A stretch of 64,000 bases of DNA from Ptychodera flava (lineage: Eukaryota > Hemichordata > Enteropneusta > Ptychoderidae). The stretch covers positions 27,071,933-27,135,932 of the forward strand of contig NC_091933.1 of NCBI RefSeq assembly GCF_041260155.1, written 5' to 3'. Both the position numbers and the translations under genes were made by a program. The first letter of the stretch is position 1; each line of letters opens with the position of its first letter. Below, piece after piece: positions 11,601-22,167 of the stretch. Below the pieces are notes generated by a model. It searched no databases, had not been told where the DNA came from, and saw only the letters and a list, made by a program, of their open reading frames with translations.

Positions 11601-13093
11601 GTTTGAGATCAGCATCGGGATGGAGTCATCAGATTTCTGTTGCTTAAGTTTAAAACCTTGTTTACTATCTAATAGCACTTTGCAAAACTCATAAAGAAAA
11701 TTTTTCAGAGTTCTCTCAACTACATAATACAAGCTATTTTCCCATCAAAATTGTTGATCATATGACATGCTGAATTCAAGATATTTAAAGAGAGAGGCTG
11801 GTATTTTCATGTTCATAATTCCAAGATGAATAAGTGTGTTTTTAGGAATTCCGAGATGAATAAAAGAGTGTTTTAGGAATGCAGTGTCAATGATAGTTTT
11901 ACCTACTGTGTATGTGGTTGTTTTGGCAGGATACGCCCCCAGCTAAAATGCTGTACAACAATGATGTCAAAGTCTATAAGCCAGTTGTGGATATGTACTA
12001 TGAAGACATCAAAAGACAATCTCCTATCAGTGAGAAAGAATTTGGCATCTATCTCGAAGAGAGTTTTGTGGTAAGGAGGCTCTGACGTTGACGTTTGTAA
12101 AAGTGGTTCATGAGTTTAAGTGACAAGTTTTTGGAAATAAGACAATCTATAATCATGACATTTTAGTGTAACAATTTGTCATGGAGGATGTGCTGGACAT
12201 CAATGTTCTTTAAGGTTTGGTTTCAGGCAATGAAATATATATCTACCAACATAGTATGTAAATGTAATTAACATATCGGTATGGCTATTCTCTAAATAAC
12301 AATGAATCTGGTATTGAAAAAAGAAAATGGGCAAGTTTTATACCAATTCACTAATCACCTACTACTTCAAAGTTTAGACTTTTGATAATTCTGAACATTT
12401 CAATACAATGGAGGGTAGATATACCATAGTAAGGTATAGCTGCCACATCAAAGACAATGCTTCTTCCACTGTTGAGTATCTGCAACATAGTGTGATTCAA
12501 GTTTGATTTCAATTCTTGATTCTTCTTTTTTTGTGTTTGTATAGGAACTAGGCGGTAAATTTGATAAAATGAGTGCAATAAGTGAACTCTACAAGTATGC
12601 AACCAAATACGGTGGAGATGTAAGTTTGGAGTACTTTGTTTCAGTAGGGATAATTTTATATGGCAGACTATACAGAGGTGTGCCACAGTCTTTCATAAAT
12701 TCTAGTTTTTGGCCTTGCACTAGTGACTTGAATGTGTCAATACTTACTCAAATGCAGCACATTTTAGCATTTCTTTCACATACACAATGTGCTTAATAGT
12801 ACCCTGTGTTCGTTATCTTTGTTTCAGTTGTGTAATGGAATTGCAGAAAAACAGTAACACCCCAGTTGACATTTTGTAAAGTTATTTATCAATCTAAGTG
12901 AAGTGATCTCTTTATATGAATTGTTATTTCAACAACTTCAAAAACTTTAACCTTTTGTTATCTCTTTTTCTGCCGGAAGCTTCTGGATGCCCTTGAAGAG
13001 TCGGAAGTATGTAAGAAAGAGAACCTAGCTTTCCAGCTGGAACAGGTGGCGGCAAGGATGGCAGAAAACGACTATGGAGAAGTTGTTGTATAG
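2516..13093 (+). CDS. Plexin-B-like semaphorin receptor, 3' part (11 spliced exons)
   Basis: Exons are 2516-2662, 3707-3863, 4857-4966, 7607-7703, 8668-8807, 9551-9688, 10290-10465, 11111-11258, 11930-12070, 12545-12619 and 12980-13093. They join in phase to 1443 nt, giving 480 residues and a TAG stop. Plexins are single-pass receptors for semaphorins whose cytoplasmic RapGAP/RasGAP-fold domain is interrupted by a ubiquitin-like Rho-GTPase-binding domain. Visible landmarks are IEKGPVDSVTG, a ubiquitin-like segment beginning LLDVDTVSQSKEK, WKRLNTLQHYK, the GAP helices AIKYMFDFLDGLAERH, NSLPLRMWANILK and FVDSCSK, and a terminal coiled helix ALEESEV..LEQVAA. The GHLTL, NTLQHYK and ALEE signatures favour plexin-B over plexin-A. 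The catalytic arginines lie upstream, outside the window. The C-terminus -YGEVVV lacks the -[ST]-X-L PDZ ligand of vertebrate plexin-B. The gene is 5'-incomplete only because of the window edge. Confidence 0.93.
3056..3321. mobile_element. PIF/Harbinger-like MITE with near-perfect TIRs and TAA duplication
   Basis: A 266-bp element in the intron between plexin exons a and b. It starts GGCCAAAGTAATTAAATTCT and ends with its exact reverse complement; the terminal repeats stay identical for about 33 bp, to GCGTCC. It is flanked by TAA at 3053-3055 and 3322-3324. GG termini with a 3-bp TWA duplication are typical of PIF/Harbinger. It has no coding capacity. Confidence 0.8.
3707..3863 (+). CDS. Plexin exon b (Rho-GTPase-binding domain)
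   Basis: The acceptor is actctttttcttgcag and the donor gtgagt; the exon ends in phase 1. It encodes the ubiquitin-like RBD strands and helix, NVNIVTTWDGKADVQARL then DTVSQSKEKILDVMYKNT, ending VRDIDL. In plexins this fold binds Rac1, Rnd1 or RhoD. Confidence 0.93.
3935..4790 (+). repeat. Intronic direct duplication split by a MITE
   Basis: About 150 bp at 3935-4095 (features: AAGTGATACAGTAATGAAG, GTCCCCTCAGATATAATTC, CATAATTTGAAATA) is repeated at 4622-4770 with scattered differences (AAGTGGTACAGTTGTGAAG, GTCCCCTGAGATAAGATTC, CATAATTTGAAATA). The 4105-4616 inverted-repeat element lies between the two copies. Confidence 0.6.
4105..4616. mobile_element. PIF/Harbinger-like MITE in plexin intron
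   Basis: The ends are GGGACCGTGGATAATTAAAA on the left and the inverted GGGGCCGTGGATAATTGAAA on the right. Inverted similarity continues through GGTAAACGCAACTT. The flanks are TTA on the left and TAA on the right, both TWA but not identical. There is no transposase, so the element is non-autonomous. Confidence 0.6.
4857..4966 (+). CDS. Plexin exon c (RBD end)
   Basis: The acceptor is ttgtccctcag and the donor gtagga. It enters in phase 1 (split Glu codon) and leaves in phase 0. It encodes EWRAGRDGHGHLTLQDQDVS and then EGNWKRLNTLQHYK. The GHLTL and NTLQHYK signatures match plexin-B more closely than plexin-A. Confidence 0.93.
5025..5400 (+). repeat. Dispersed repeat family P, copy 1
   Basis: The core is CCTTGAAAGTGAAAGACTTA, later AAAATGGCTGCCATCCCTG and AAAACTTAGACGGTGAAAAT. 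Related copies lie at 7128-7400, 34945-35226 (minus), 37290-37640, 52700-52850 and 58783-59110. Several copies begin TTAAGGTAG, hinting at a TTAA-type element. The right end is not defined. Confidence 0.55.
7128..7400 (+). repeat. Dispersed repeat family P, copy 2
   Basis: It starts TTTAAGGTAGAACCTGCTTC and contains AAAGTGAAAGACCTAAACTT and AAAATGGTTGCCATTCCTA. It lies in the intron before plexin exon d. Confidence 0.5.
7518..7613 (+). repeat. 48-bp tandem duplication spanning a 3' splice site
   Basis: 7518-7565 and 7566-7613 are identical 48-bp copies. Each contains the polypyrimidine tract, the acceptor ...ttcacag and the first seven exonic bases ATCCCAG. The true exon starts after the second acceptor (7607). 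Using the first (exon from 7559) would read I-P-D-E then TAG. Confidence 0.9.
7607..7703 (+). CDS. Plexin exon d (RBD-to-GAP linker)
   Basis: The second of two duplicated acceptors is used; the donor is gtatgt and the exon ends in phase 1. It encodes IPDGSNLALVYKDN and a Ser/Asn/Thr-rich linker ending VANEY. The PDG..LALV strand is the last piece of the Rho-binding fold. Confidence 0.88.
8668..8807 (+). CDS. Plexin exon e (acidic linker)
   Basis: The acceptor is acacattacag and the donor gtaagt. It encodes DFVHFHDPDMVPDVVNS, then an acidic low-complexity run SSDEDLNEENEEEQ and the conserved KVWHL that re-enters the GAP fold. The acidic insert is variable in plexins, so it is weak evidence for function. 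Confidence 0.88.
9551..9688 (+). CDS. Plexin exon f (basic linker and GAP helix)
   Basis: The acceptor is gttcttcccaag and the donor gtaagc, phase 0 at both ends. It encodes a Lys-rich linker (NKKQKKKKTQPAQKTKR) and IISELYLTQLITTK, equivalent to the plexin EIYLTRLL helix. The exact acceptor is the least certain point, since the linker is not conserved. Confidence 0.85.
10290..10465 (+). CDS. Plexin exon g (GAP core)
   Basis: The acceptor is tattcttcatcag and the donor gtgaga; the exon ends in phase 2. It encodes TVQKFVDDAFQTLL, PPAIKYMFDFLDGLAERH and DDPDITHIWKSN, strongly conserved plexin GAP helices. An amphipathic insert, KFERQQFPRQF, follows the first helix. Confidence 0.95.
11111..11258 (+). 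CDS. Plexin exon h (GAP core)
   Basis: The acceptor is ccatctctttcag and the donor gtacgc. It completes the split Ser of WKSNS and encodes LPLRMWANILKCPHFVFDV, then LEVISQAFVDSCSK. It corresponds to the plexin LPLRFWVN...FVFDI and AQTFMDSCS motifs. Confidence 0.95.
11930..12070 (+). CDS. Plexin exon i
   Basis: The acceptor is gttgttttggcag and the donor gtaagg, phase 0 at both ends. It encodes DTPPAKMLYNNDVKVYK and VVDMYYEDIKRQSPIS, matching the plexin DSP.NKLLYAKDIP.YK..VE.YY.DI segment. Confidence 0.95.
12545..12619 (+). CDS. Plexin exon j
   Basis: The acceptor is tttttttgtgtttgtatag and the donor gtaagt. It encodes 25 residues, ELGGKFDKMSAISELYKYAT then KYGGD, equivalent to the plexin ALxELYxYxxKY helix. 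Confidence 0.92.
12980..13093 (+). CDS. Plexin terminal coding exon k
   Basis: The acceptor is tctctttttctgccggaag. It encodes 37 residues and a TAG stop: LLDALEESEVCKKENLAFQL, then EQVAARMAENDYGEVVV. The ALEE...LEQVAA helix aligns to the plexin-B C-terminus. The last residues VVV could fit a class II (hydrophobic-X-hydrophobic) PDZ ligand but not the class I motif of vertebrate plexin-B. Confidence 0.93.
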   Translation, partial: LLDALEESEVCKKENLAFQLEQVAARMAENDYGEVVV

Positions 13094-13531
13094 TGCCACC
13101 TGGATAAAAGTGAAATTTATGGCAAACACTTTTTATAGGTCAAGTTCCCAATATCTTAAATTTTAGCCTTGCATGTATGAGAGTTAGGAAAACACCAGTG
13201 ATATCCCCAGGCAACATTCTTGGTCTTTATGTATGTCAAGTGCTATTTAAATTACTCTGTATTTCCAAAATTGTATGATCATATATTTTTTATGTTTCGG
13301 CATCAATACAAGTGTGCTGTGTTCATGAATTTATCAGTCAAAACTTTTATTTAGCATTATTTTTAGTATCTAAAAACCTTCCCATAATTTTACTCAGGAT
13401 ACGAGTTTTGGCATTTTTATTTTCAACTTTGATTTTATCAATGACATCATTTGGAATCACATTAAATCCTGCCATAGGTTTAAGTACCCGTCAAAAGATG
13501 AATAAATATGACAAATTGTATATAAAATAAA
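13094..13531 (+). other. Probable plexin 3' UTR
   Basis: Non-coding sequence follows the plexin stop. Two AATAAA hexamers (13501-13506 and 13526-13531) are the nearest poly(A) signals. The actual cleavage site cannot be seen. Confidence 0.5.
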
Positions 13532-14309
13532 CTGCAAGATGAATGGCTGCTGAAATTCAACTCTCCAGGTAATGTGTTTTGTGTAGCTGGTTCTATGCGT
13601 TGCTATTTGTATTATAGGGCTAATGAAATGGTCCCACACAAAGATGTTAGGATGTATGTATGTAGTTGAAGTATATATATAAATACAGAGTATTTCACAC
13701 CTCATTGATCGTGACAGTTAGATGGGGCCTGTGTTTGTCATCCATAAATCATAGATTTTGAGGGCAGCATGAACTCTTTAATCTAAATACTGTTGTGTAA
13801 ACCTCCCATGAAGTTGTTTGAATGTATACACAAATGATGTAGTTGAAGCTGGGAAGTGGACCATTACATTGGCCCTCAAAGCACAGTCAACAGTTTCTAA
13901 GAGATGCCGATAATACATGTACTTAACCACACATCTTTGATTTTTCCAAGTTGCTCAATATAAATGTAGAATAATTGTTTTAGAATTTTTTAATTATCAC
14001 TTTTGTGAAACACTTTAAATCATGATACATTCAACGATCCATAATTCGCCATAGGGAGCTAATATGATTGAATTACATGTAGGAATTTTGTTGTGATGGG
14101 AATTCAGCCTTTTCAGAAGTTTTCTCAAAATTAAACCAGTTGCAGGAGATGGATCTTTCATAAGTTATTTAAAATTACCACTTCATCATTTAAGTTAGTG
14201 TCACACTTAACCAACACGCTGTTTTCAAAGCAGTGTTCTTTATCTAAACAACATGGAAATCTGTTCATAAGTATATATTTTCAAACAGCAGAGAGTATAA
14301 AGTTAACTG
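13532..14309. other. AT-rich intergenic sequence
   Basis: No conserved frame, repeat family or RNA gene is recognised here. Confidence 0.5.
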
Positions 14310-14930
14310 TGGTGGCAACAGTTAACCCAAAGGATGAATAGGGTAAATATTTGGGGTAGAAAATGTCAATATTGGTATTAATGATAAAAATTAACTTAAG
14401 TCAAAAACTATGACATTTAATATTTCATTCAAAACTAGAGTATATGTAGAAAAAAGACAATTTTGTTTTTGAATTTTCTAATATCATTTTTAAATGGCAC
14501 AGGTTGAAAGACATTTACAAAAGTGATTAAAATCATAATAAGCAAAATTGAAATGAGTTTTAAATTTCTAACTTTAACAACTTTATTGCCAAACAAAATT
14601 GTAGTTTCATTATATAGTATTTAAAAATTATAATGTGAAAATTTCACAAAATTTGACCCAGCCAGAGTGGAGCTAATTTCTTTGAAATGTTGAACATGGG
14701 AGAAAAAAGAAGTCAAGACATTGGGTGATTTGCATAAGTTTGCATAAATTTACACTTCTTTTTCACCCAACTTACGACTGCTTGTCATGCCAAAAGGTGA
14801 CCCCAACCAATATTTTAATCTTTGGTTGACAAATTCATGAAAATTGAATGAATCTTTGCAAAACAAAAGTGATTTTTAGCAAATGTTATGTGCAGCGCCA
14901 CCTTGAGAGTTAAAGTACTGCTTAACCTTA
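14310..14930 (+). repeat. Dispersed repeat family Q, copy 1
   Basis: It shares ATTGGTATTAATGAT, GTCAAAAACT, GAAAATTT..GAAAATTTGACCCA, GTGATTTGCAT..TTTGCATAA, TATTTTAATCTT and AAAAGTGATTTTT with 49930-50700 over about 600 bp. It is non-coding and its ends are not clearly defined. Confidence 0.6.
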
Positions 14931-15613
14931 TCAACAGTAAGATGCCAAGTAATGTCTTAACCCAACACCATAAACTTGAACGTTTTTGTATGTCTGTTGT
15001 GTAGGTTTTGTAATCTGTATATTGAGAGTGTGTGTTTTCAGTGTCATCTGATTTAGAGACTAGAATGTACACCTATTTATGAAGCAGACTTCAGACGTAA
15101 AAAATTTACACAAGGAAATGGTTTTTTCACAGTATTTTACTGCCTTAGCTACACAAGTCCCGTATCATTTCAACAAAATTATTTGTTTTATCTGAGTTTA
15201 CAATTTGTGCGTATCGGACTCCTGGCAGATGCAAGTGCTGATGTGCTACAGTATGTATCACAGTTGTCTGTAGATTGACACTTTTATATTCCTGGACTTT
15301 ATATCCACAAGTTTGCAATTAATGACGAGCTGGATATAAAACCTGCAAATGTCTCTGAGTATACCCACGTTTCTTATGATCAAACCCAAGAATGTGATTT
15401 GTATTTTGATTGTCAATAATTGTAGGAAGTTTTATCATCTTTGACCAGTCCTTCTAAATATTCATCCCCGATTGTGTAAGTTTTGTTGGATATGCAAATG
15501 ACCAAATAGCTGATGTGAAACTGCTCAACTATTGGTATACCAATTTATTACCCATACACAGAGTAAAGTCGCATCAAGTCTGTGCAGTCATATTTCCTTC
15601 TTGTGAGGTTCAT
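14931..15613. other. Intergenic, degenerate ATGCAAAT-containing repeats
   Basis: Degenerate units contain ...TTTTATCATCTTTG.CCAGTC..TCTA and TATGCAAATGA; related units recur near 16740-16810 and 59200-59420. No gene is seen. Confidence 0.4.
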
Positions 15614-15706
15614 TTAACCCTTTCACCCCCAGTTCCCTATATACAGGTCCAACTTTACCATAGAAAACAATGGATTTGGGACAAACCATGGTGGTGAAAG
15701 GGTTAA
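15614..15706 (+). mobile_element. 93-bp TTAA MITE family B, copy 1
   Basis: It is bounded by TTAA. The inverted ends are CCCTTTCACC and GGTGAAAGGG, with an interior containing CCAACTTTACCATAGAAAAC. An inverted copy of the same length lies at 57980-58072. Its right TTAA is also the left TTAA of the next element. Confidence 0.8.
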
Positions 15707-16656
15707 GGATGTACGAGCGGTACGCGCGCGTGGCATTTGTCACTTCCCATAGGATTACATTGAAATTTGCTGGAGAATCAATTTCTACTATCGTCATTTT
15801 CATGAAAATTTGCACAAAGCTCAGTCTAGAGAAATAAATAATAGTGATCAAATAAAATGATATGGTCACCGCGCTAACTTTTGAGATAAACAGCATCGAA
15901 TTATTTCGTCCATAGAAGACATTGGTGAAAAAATGCTGACTCAGCATTTTTTCTCATAAATGGCAAAATTCATGGTCATGTATGTATAGGATAAAGCCCG
16001 AGTACGAGGGCTCTTCTGGTATATAAAGTCCAACCCAACGATAAAATGTCGAGGCCGCAGGCCGAGACATTTTATCGTAGGGTTGGACTTTATATACCAG
16101 AAGAGCCCGAGTACAAGGGTTTTATCCGACTTAAAAACTATCGCCCTAACTGATATATTTTCGTTTTCAATGTGTTTACGTCAACCGTCCCCTTTGTCAA
16201 TGTAACATGTTTAGGATATGAATTAAAACTTTTATTTGTGAAATAGCCTTCCAATGTAATGGAACATCCTATAAATGCCCTAGGCCACATTATATAAATG
16301 CCCCAGGGCACAGCAGATTTTGTGTTGCAGCTGGTTTCCGCTGTGTTACCAAATTTGAATACTAAAACGTACCAGATGTCTACAGAATATGACATGTTCA
16401 CTTTTGATTGGACAGTACTTTACTACGGCGCTGTCATTCGTTTCTGGAATTTGGTGACCAAGGCTTTATGAGTAAATAAAACACCCTGAATTGAGCACTC
16501 TGATTGGTCAATCAACAGTAGATAGTTTTTAACTCAAAAACGGGCGTGGTGACCCCTATATTTTATCACACATTTTGATAATACTTACAAAGGAGAATCC
16601 AAAAATCGACAATTTAGAGAAATGACATTACTTTTAATTTTACCGATCGCACATCC
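15707..16656. mobile_element. TTAA-flanked element with central palindrome
   Basis: The left end is GGATGTACGAGCGGTA and the inverted right end GGATGTGCGATCGGTA. TTAA lies at 15703-15706 and 16657-16660. The interior holds a long hairpin (15989-16127) and no transposase frame. Confidence 0.7.
15989..16127. repeat. Long near-perfect palindrome
   Basis: Arms of about 60 bp (GGATAAAGCCCGAGTACGAG... and its complement, with GGTATATAAAGTCCAACCC inside) surround the centre GAGGCCGCAGGCC. It would form a strong cruciform or a hairpin RNA. It lies inside the 15707-16656 TTAA element. Confidence 0.85.
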
Positions 16657-16660
16657 TTAA

Positions 16661-19642
16661 TATTCAAAATACTAGGTATTTGACTTCTAACTACTAAATG
16701 TCATTCACCATTGTTGAACCATTATATCATCAATATATGTAGCAAGTTTTATTATCTTTGGTTCAGTCTTTCTAGAGATATATTCCATATTTGCATTTGA
16801 ATATGCAAATGAACAATGTCATTACCCTGAAACCACTTAGCAACTTTGAAATCTGCCACACTTTTTTTACCATCAGTGTCTGTAGCCAGATTTATCAGAT
16901 CTTATACTGTGTTTCTTAGAATATCTGGACTTTACATGTCAGGTTGTGCATCAGCATGCACCAGCATCTCAGTACCTGCACAGTGACAGAGTTACACTGG
17001 CAGATTATCAGAAAGATATTCCAAGTTATCATCCCCGTCATCCCATGCGCTGGTCTTCTGTTCAGAGTCATGGAGTATGGCCCGTGAAACGTCCAGTGGG
17101 GTAATACATTACCTGTAGGCTAGGCATGTTAAACAGAGTATCATGTTTCACAAGACCGCTTCATCCGGGATGACATACAGCTTCATGTGTCATTCAACCT
17201 CTGTACTTTGGGACTTCTTTCAGATCACAGTCGCTTAACTTTTTATTTGAAACAAAAATTGAAACTGTGTGCCATACTAAATGTGCCACATAAGACAACA
17301 TTGCCTTATAAAGATCAGACTTAATGCTGTATTATTTTTAATTTGCATAGTGTGCAAATTGATCTGGCAATCTTAGCTACCTACACCATGGTAATATGGA
17401 CATGCACACTGCAATGTGCATGCTGGTATTTTTAAGCCCTGGATATGAATTACATATGAAAGAATTCATCACTAAAGATCACAGCTCTTGATCTACAATT
17501 TACATGTCAGTATCAATACTCATAACTGACAGGTAACAAACCCTCAGGTGAAATCTCATGTGCATTCTTTAAGTTGGATTAAATCAAGTTCATGGAATAC
17601 TGCAATCAATGAAGTTACTTTTGAAAACAGTCTGATAAAACACAGTTAGTGTTTTTGAGCATATGCCACCAACCAGGTGTGTCTGCTTTGTATGCAAATT
17701 AACTTATAATTGAGATCCAGATGTTTTAATTGTTAAAATGTTGATAAAATCCTGGAGGAACAAGTTACTTCCATAACAAAACTGATAAACGTTATTATGA
17801 GCCATATCTGCTATATTACATTTGATGCAAACATCTCTGATGCAAAGCGTCGATTGAAAATTTTAAATATGCTAATTGTCAATTAGCTGAAATTAAGGTG
17901 CATTTATTTTGCTACTTTAGTATGTTTATATGCATCACGTTATATAGCAACGTTGATTGTCTGTGGTCTTGGACTTGCCCTTGCCTTTGACTTGGTCTAT
18001 TTTGCTCATCCCAACAAGGTCTGTGTCTATGCTCTCAGACTTATATGCAACTTGAAACAACCTCAAGACAAAATTAGCTGTTTATTAACAGGTCAGAGAA
18101 CAATTTCATGAGCACCTTTGTGTGTATGTATATATATAATGGATAAAGAATAATTTACTTTCTTTGTATTTCACCCAGGCAATGAGAAGATCTACTCTAA
18201 ATCTGTTACGCATTTCATTTTTATGATGAATTATGTAAATTGTTTTTCAACCTAAAATGTTGTATGATATCTTATCATGAAAAGTACTTTTGCAATGCTG
18301 TGTTCAATTTCACGGCAAAATGTGCCTCTTTGTGGGCTTGAATCGTGTTTTATCAGAGCAATCAATTTGTGACAGGTGTTCAACTTGGCAACAAGTTTTT
18401 CAGCATTGTATGATGTTCCTACATGTAATTTGACTGTAAGATATGTTTTTCATTGATTTCACCGTAATTACTTTTGACATTCTATAGGTAATAAAGTTTC
18501 CTATTAAAACACTGACAGATTTCTGTATATTTAAAAGGAAAAGGTCGCTCTGAATTATTGTACTTGGGCCTCAGCCCAAGTACATTTGTTTTCATTCCGT
18601 GGGAAAAAACTGTAAGGTATAACCATTTCTGGCTGAGACCAGGGAGGGCAAAATGTATTGGCTTCATCTTTCTTGGCATAATAAATGGCGTAATGATCTT
18701 AACTGAATGGAAGTGCTGCTCTCAGCCAGTCTTGAATAAGTGAGATGTGAATATAAATGCTTCTCTATCTGAGTTTTTGCCACAAAATCTTCTGAATATA
18801 ATCAAAATGTGCATCGAAATGCAACAATTAATGCACCCTCCGTTTACTAGGCGATGGCATGACCCTTGCTACACCCACTGGACGAGCCAAAGTGGGAGGG
18901 GTAATTTCGGTTTGGTCGAACAGGAGGGCTCGAGACCAGAATTTAACATTTAAACTTGAAACATGTTTAATCACTGACAAGATGTGGATTAGTGTTAATC
19001 AAAGAGAAAGTTTGAAAAGGAAAGGTTTTATATCCCGGACACAATGAAAAACATTACGACTGGAAACTGTACCCCCGGTTGAGAATAGTAATGCCCACAG
19101 CGATGGAGAACACTTATCCTTGAGCTGAGAAAACCAGACCATCATTTCGAAATAGAGCTGCAGATTCGAGAAGCTCGTAAAAATAGCTAGGTACACCCCA
19201 TAAAGGGGTGGTTTCGAGTCTTGAGGGCAAATTTCGCCTCCTTCATTTAGAAATCGTACGTTTGTTTTTCCAGGGGAACACATCATTTGACACAAAATTT
19301 GCATGAAAAGGGGTCGCCAGTAAGCACGTGGTCAAATCTGGCATAAGAAACAATATGAAATGTTGGGTAAAGCCAGTCCAAATAAACTGATTTGAACTTT
19401 TGTGTTTTGTAATTTATACCACTGCAGTAACATGACTTTTTTTGACAACATCACACAATGTAATACGTTTTGAAACTGAATACTCCGACGTATTCTGTGT
19501 CCCCTTTGCTAAAAAATACGGTATGCCGATTACCATGTAAGGAGATGATGACGTCAAGACAGATTTGTAGTGCGTTTGGTCTTGGATGGTGCACGAAGTT
19601 TTGTCGAGGTAGCTTGTGTATTTATTTCCTAAATGGGAGATA
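16661..19642. other. Intergenic, no gene recognised
   Basis: AT-rich sequence with degenerate repeats (TATGCAAATGA near 16800) and a short 24-nt hairpin at 18560-18583. None of the open frames shows a conserved motif. Confidence 0.45.
18560..18583. repeat. Perfect 10-bp-stem hairpin
   Basis: GTACTTGGGC, then CTCA, then GCCCAAGTAC: a perfect stem with a 4-nt loop. It has no T-tract or gene context that would give it a role. Confidence 0.6.
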
Positions 19643-19950
19643 TTAGGAGCATTCGTTATTTACGGGGAGGGGGGGGTCGGTGGAAATCAGGGGGGGGTTG
19701 ACTTTTACAAAACCGCTTTTCAGGGGGGGTCAAATTTTACAATCAATGATTGAAGGGGGGGTCAAATTTTACAAAGGTTTGTGTTGAGTTATGGAAAACA
19801 AAATTGACTTTGGAATTTCACCGAAATGTTGCTTGTGTAACCGATGTTTTCGAGACGGCAGAATAATAACCGACCGAAGCTCAGCCAAATTTATTTCTGT
19901 AGCAGGGCCAACAAGTCCGAACTGGCGTTAACCTCTCTAGAGCAGCAACA

Positions 19951-20312
19951 GAGCATGTAGCCCTGAGTACAGGTCTGTGTGTTCCTGGCGTATACGGCCT
20001 CCACCACGCTGCCCTGCAACGGTCTGTGGAGATAACTGGGGTCAATATGTTTCAGAAAATGAGCGGTTTTGGACGTTAGGAGAAGTCAATCGCATCTTTT
20101 CTGGGATTGGTTAGGAGGTAAAGGTAGGCAGGGAAAGGATTTTGCCCCAATAGAGCAGAATTTCGGCCAAAAGACCGTTTAGTCTTCATTGCGGTCCAGA
20201 TCCAGGCCGCAGAGACCTCAAGTCTGTTCAAAGACCATTGCAGGGCTGTGGTAGAGGCCATATAATGCTGGGAACACACGTGCACACACCTGTACGCAGG
20301 GCTACACAGCAT
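19951..20312. repeat. Inverted repeat pair (fold-back)
   Basis: The left arm 19951-20030 (GTAGCCCTGAGTACAGGTCT...) and right arm 20229-20312 (...CACCTGTACGCAGGGCTAC) are imperfect reverse complements. Related GCCCTGCGTACGATGCTGTG motifs occur near 25755 and 26015. Confidence 0.6.
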
Positions 20313-22167
20313 GGGGCATGAAAAATTGCCAAAAATGAGGGGGCACACAGTCCATGTAGCCGACAATGAGATGCAAATGATATGCGGTCAAGGTCTCCTC
20401 AACTAACTTTCAGCTGGTTCTTCACTTTCTACTATTTTTTTAGTATTTTTTACAATTATTAAGGCACAGACTTATTCTACCTGCAACTTAAAACTGATAG
20501 TGATTTTGTAGGTCATTCTTTACTATTTTTCATAGTTTTTGGTAGCCGGTAACACACACTTCGTGTTCGTGTCGGCTACATGGACGATCTGCCGAAATGA
20601 GGAACCAACACACAGTCATATAATGTAACAAACAACTTCTGTATATATTGTGTCAAATATCGGGGTCTACATATAAAATAGTAAAACCGTACCCAAAACT
20701 ATAAATATTACTCCATGGTAACAGTAACCGTACTGATCGACCTCCCGACGGCAGGAGTCGAACACACTTTCAGAACAAAACTGTTCAAACCCTTTCTAAA
20801 TGCTTAACAATTTCTATGGAAAACTTAACGGTACCGCAGAGGTACCTCAGACTTGACCACGCGGCTGGGAAACGGCTGGGAAACACAAATAGTTCACACG
20901 CGACTTTAACTAATGTTCGATGATGAGCACAATTGTAAGTCCCGTGTAATGTCTGCACATGAAAGTCGGCGACAACACACGCAATTCACTGCTAAGCAGC
21001 GTCCAGTTCAGCTACCACGGGAGCAGCCATCTTACTAATATTCTTAGAACTTTTGTTTACTTCCGGTCGGGACAGGCCGAACTAATCTGAAGTCTTACTC
21101 TGCTAACTCCGCGCATCGACAAAAGTTCAGTGGAACAATCATAAATAATGTTCTCATGACAATCTCAGACATCTGACTGAACTCATAACGGAATAAAGTT
21201 CACAGTTAACACACAATTTGCTGCAGAAAGATCAGCTTTCAACTTGTGGTGATATTATCATCTTAGCAGTGCATATATTGCAAAGATACGGCACGGCTTT
21301 ACGATGCTGAAGTTATTTTCGTATTCGTTTTCGTATTCGTTTTCGTATTCGTATTCGTATTCGTATTGGAGTCACTGACAGAAATTGTTATTTTTAGTCC
21401 AGGTTTCAGGTATGAAACGTGCAATATACGATATTTACTGAGGTTTAAATGTTGTGATAATTTGATTCGTAATTTCATCTACCAAATTTGTTAAATTTAC
21501 ATAAATTTGCATTTGTAGATTTTAAAGAATTTTGTTCCCTTCATTTATTTGATTGAAAAAAATACTTAAAATCGGTTGGGATCTGGTAAGGCAGCATCTT
21601 CGCTTGCCAATGTCTCTTGACCGGGCAGCTGGATGCACCCCGAAATCAGGTGGTCAATGCCAAGTAATGGGACTCGTGAGAGCGGATTCAAAGGAGCTGC
21701 CCTGGACTGTACCATTGTTTTGCGGGGAGGGCAGTTTTTTGTGAGGCGCTGCAAAACGGGTGACTGTTGAAAGCTATGATGAACGGGGGACTTGTCTAGG
21801 ACAACCATCTGAATAAAAAAATGTGAAAATTGTTATATCCGGTCATCCTTTTGGACTCACTTTAGAATGATCATATCCCTTTACAATTTGTATTTCAAGT
21901 ATTTTACTTGATTTTGATATGGCTCTACGTAGACCTGAAATAAATTATAATAACAATACAATACAATACTTTACAAAACTCAGGGAGTGCGGTAAGGCAA
22001 AAATTACAAAATTGCAAGTTACGACTAAGTTGTACGTGCTGCTACAGGGGAGAAAGTAACATAAATCAATGACAATAGGAAGTTTATCTTTCAGAGTAAA
22101 GATGTGAGCAATATTATACATAAAACCGGACCGACCGATAATACATGTATTAGGCCCTACATTCAAT

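Noticed and set aside
21553..21808. Short frames inside the 3-kb hAT-like element as transposase
   Set aside because: They are 63-80 codons with no catalytic or dimerisation motifs of hAT transposases.
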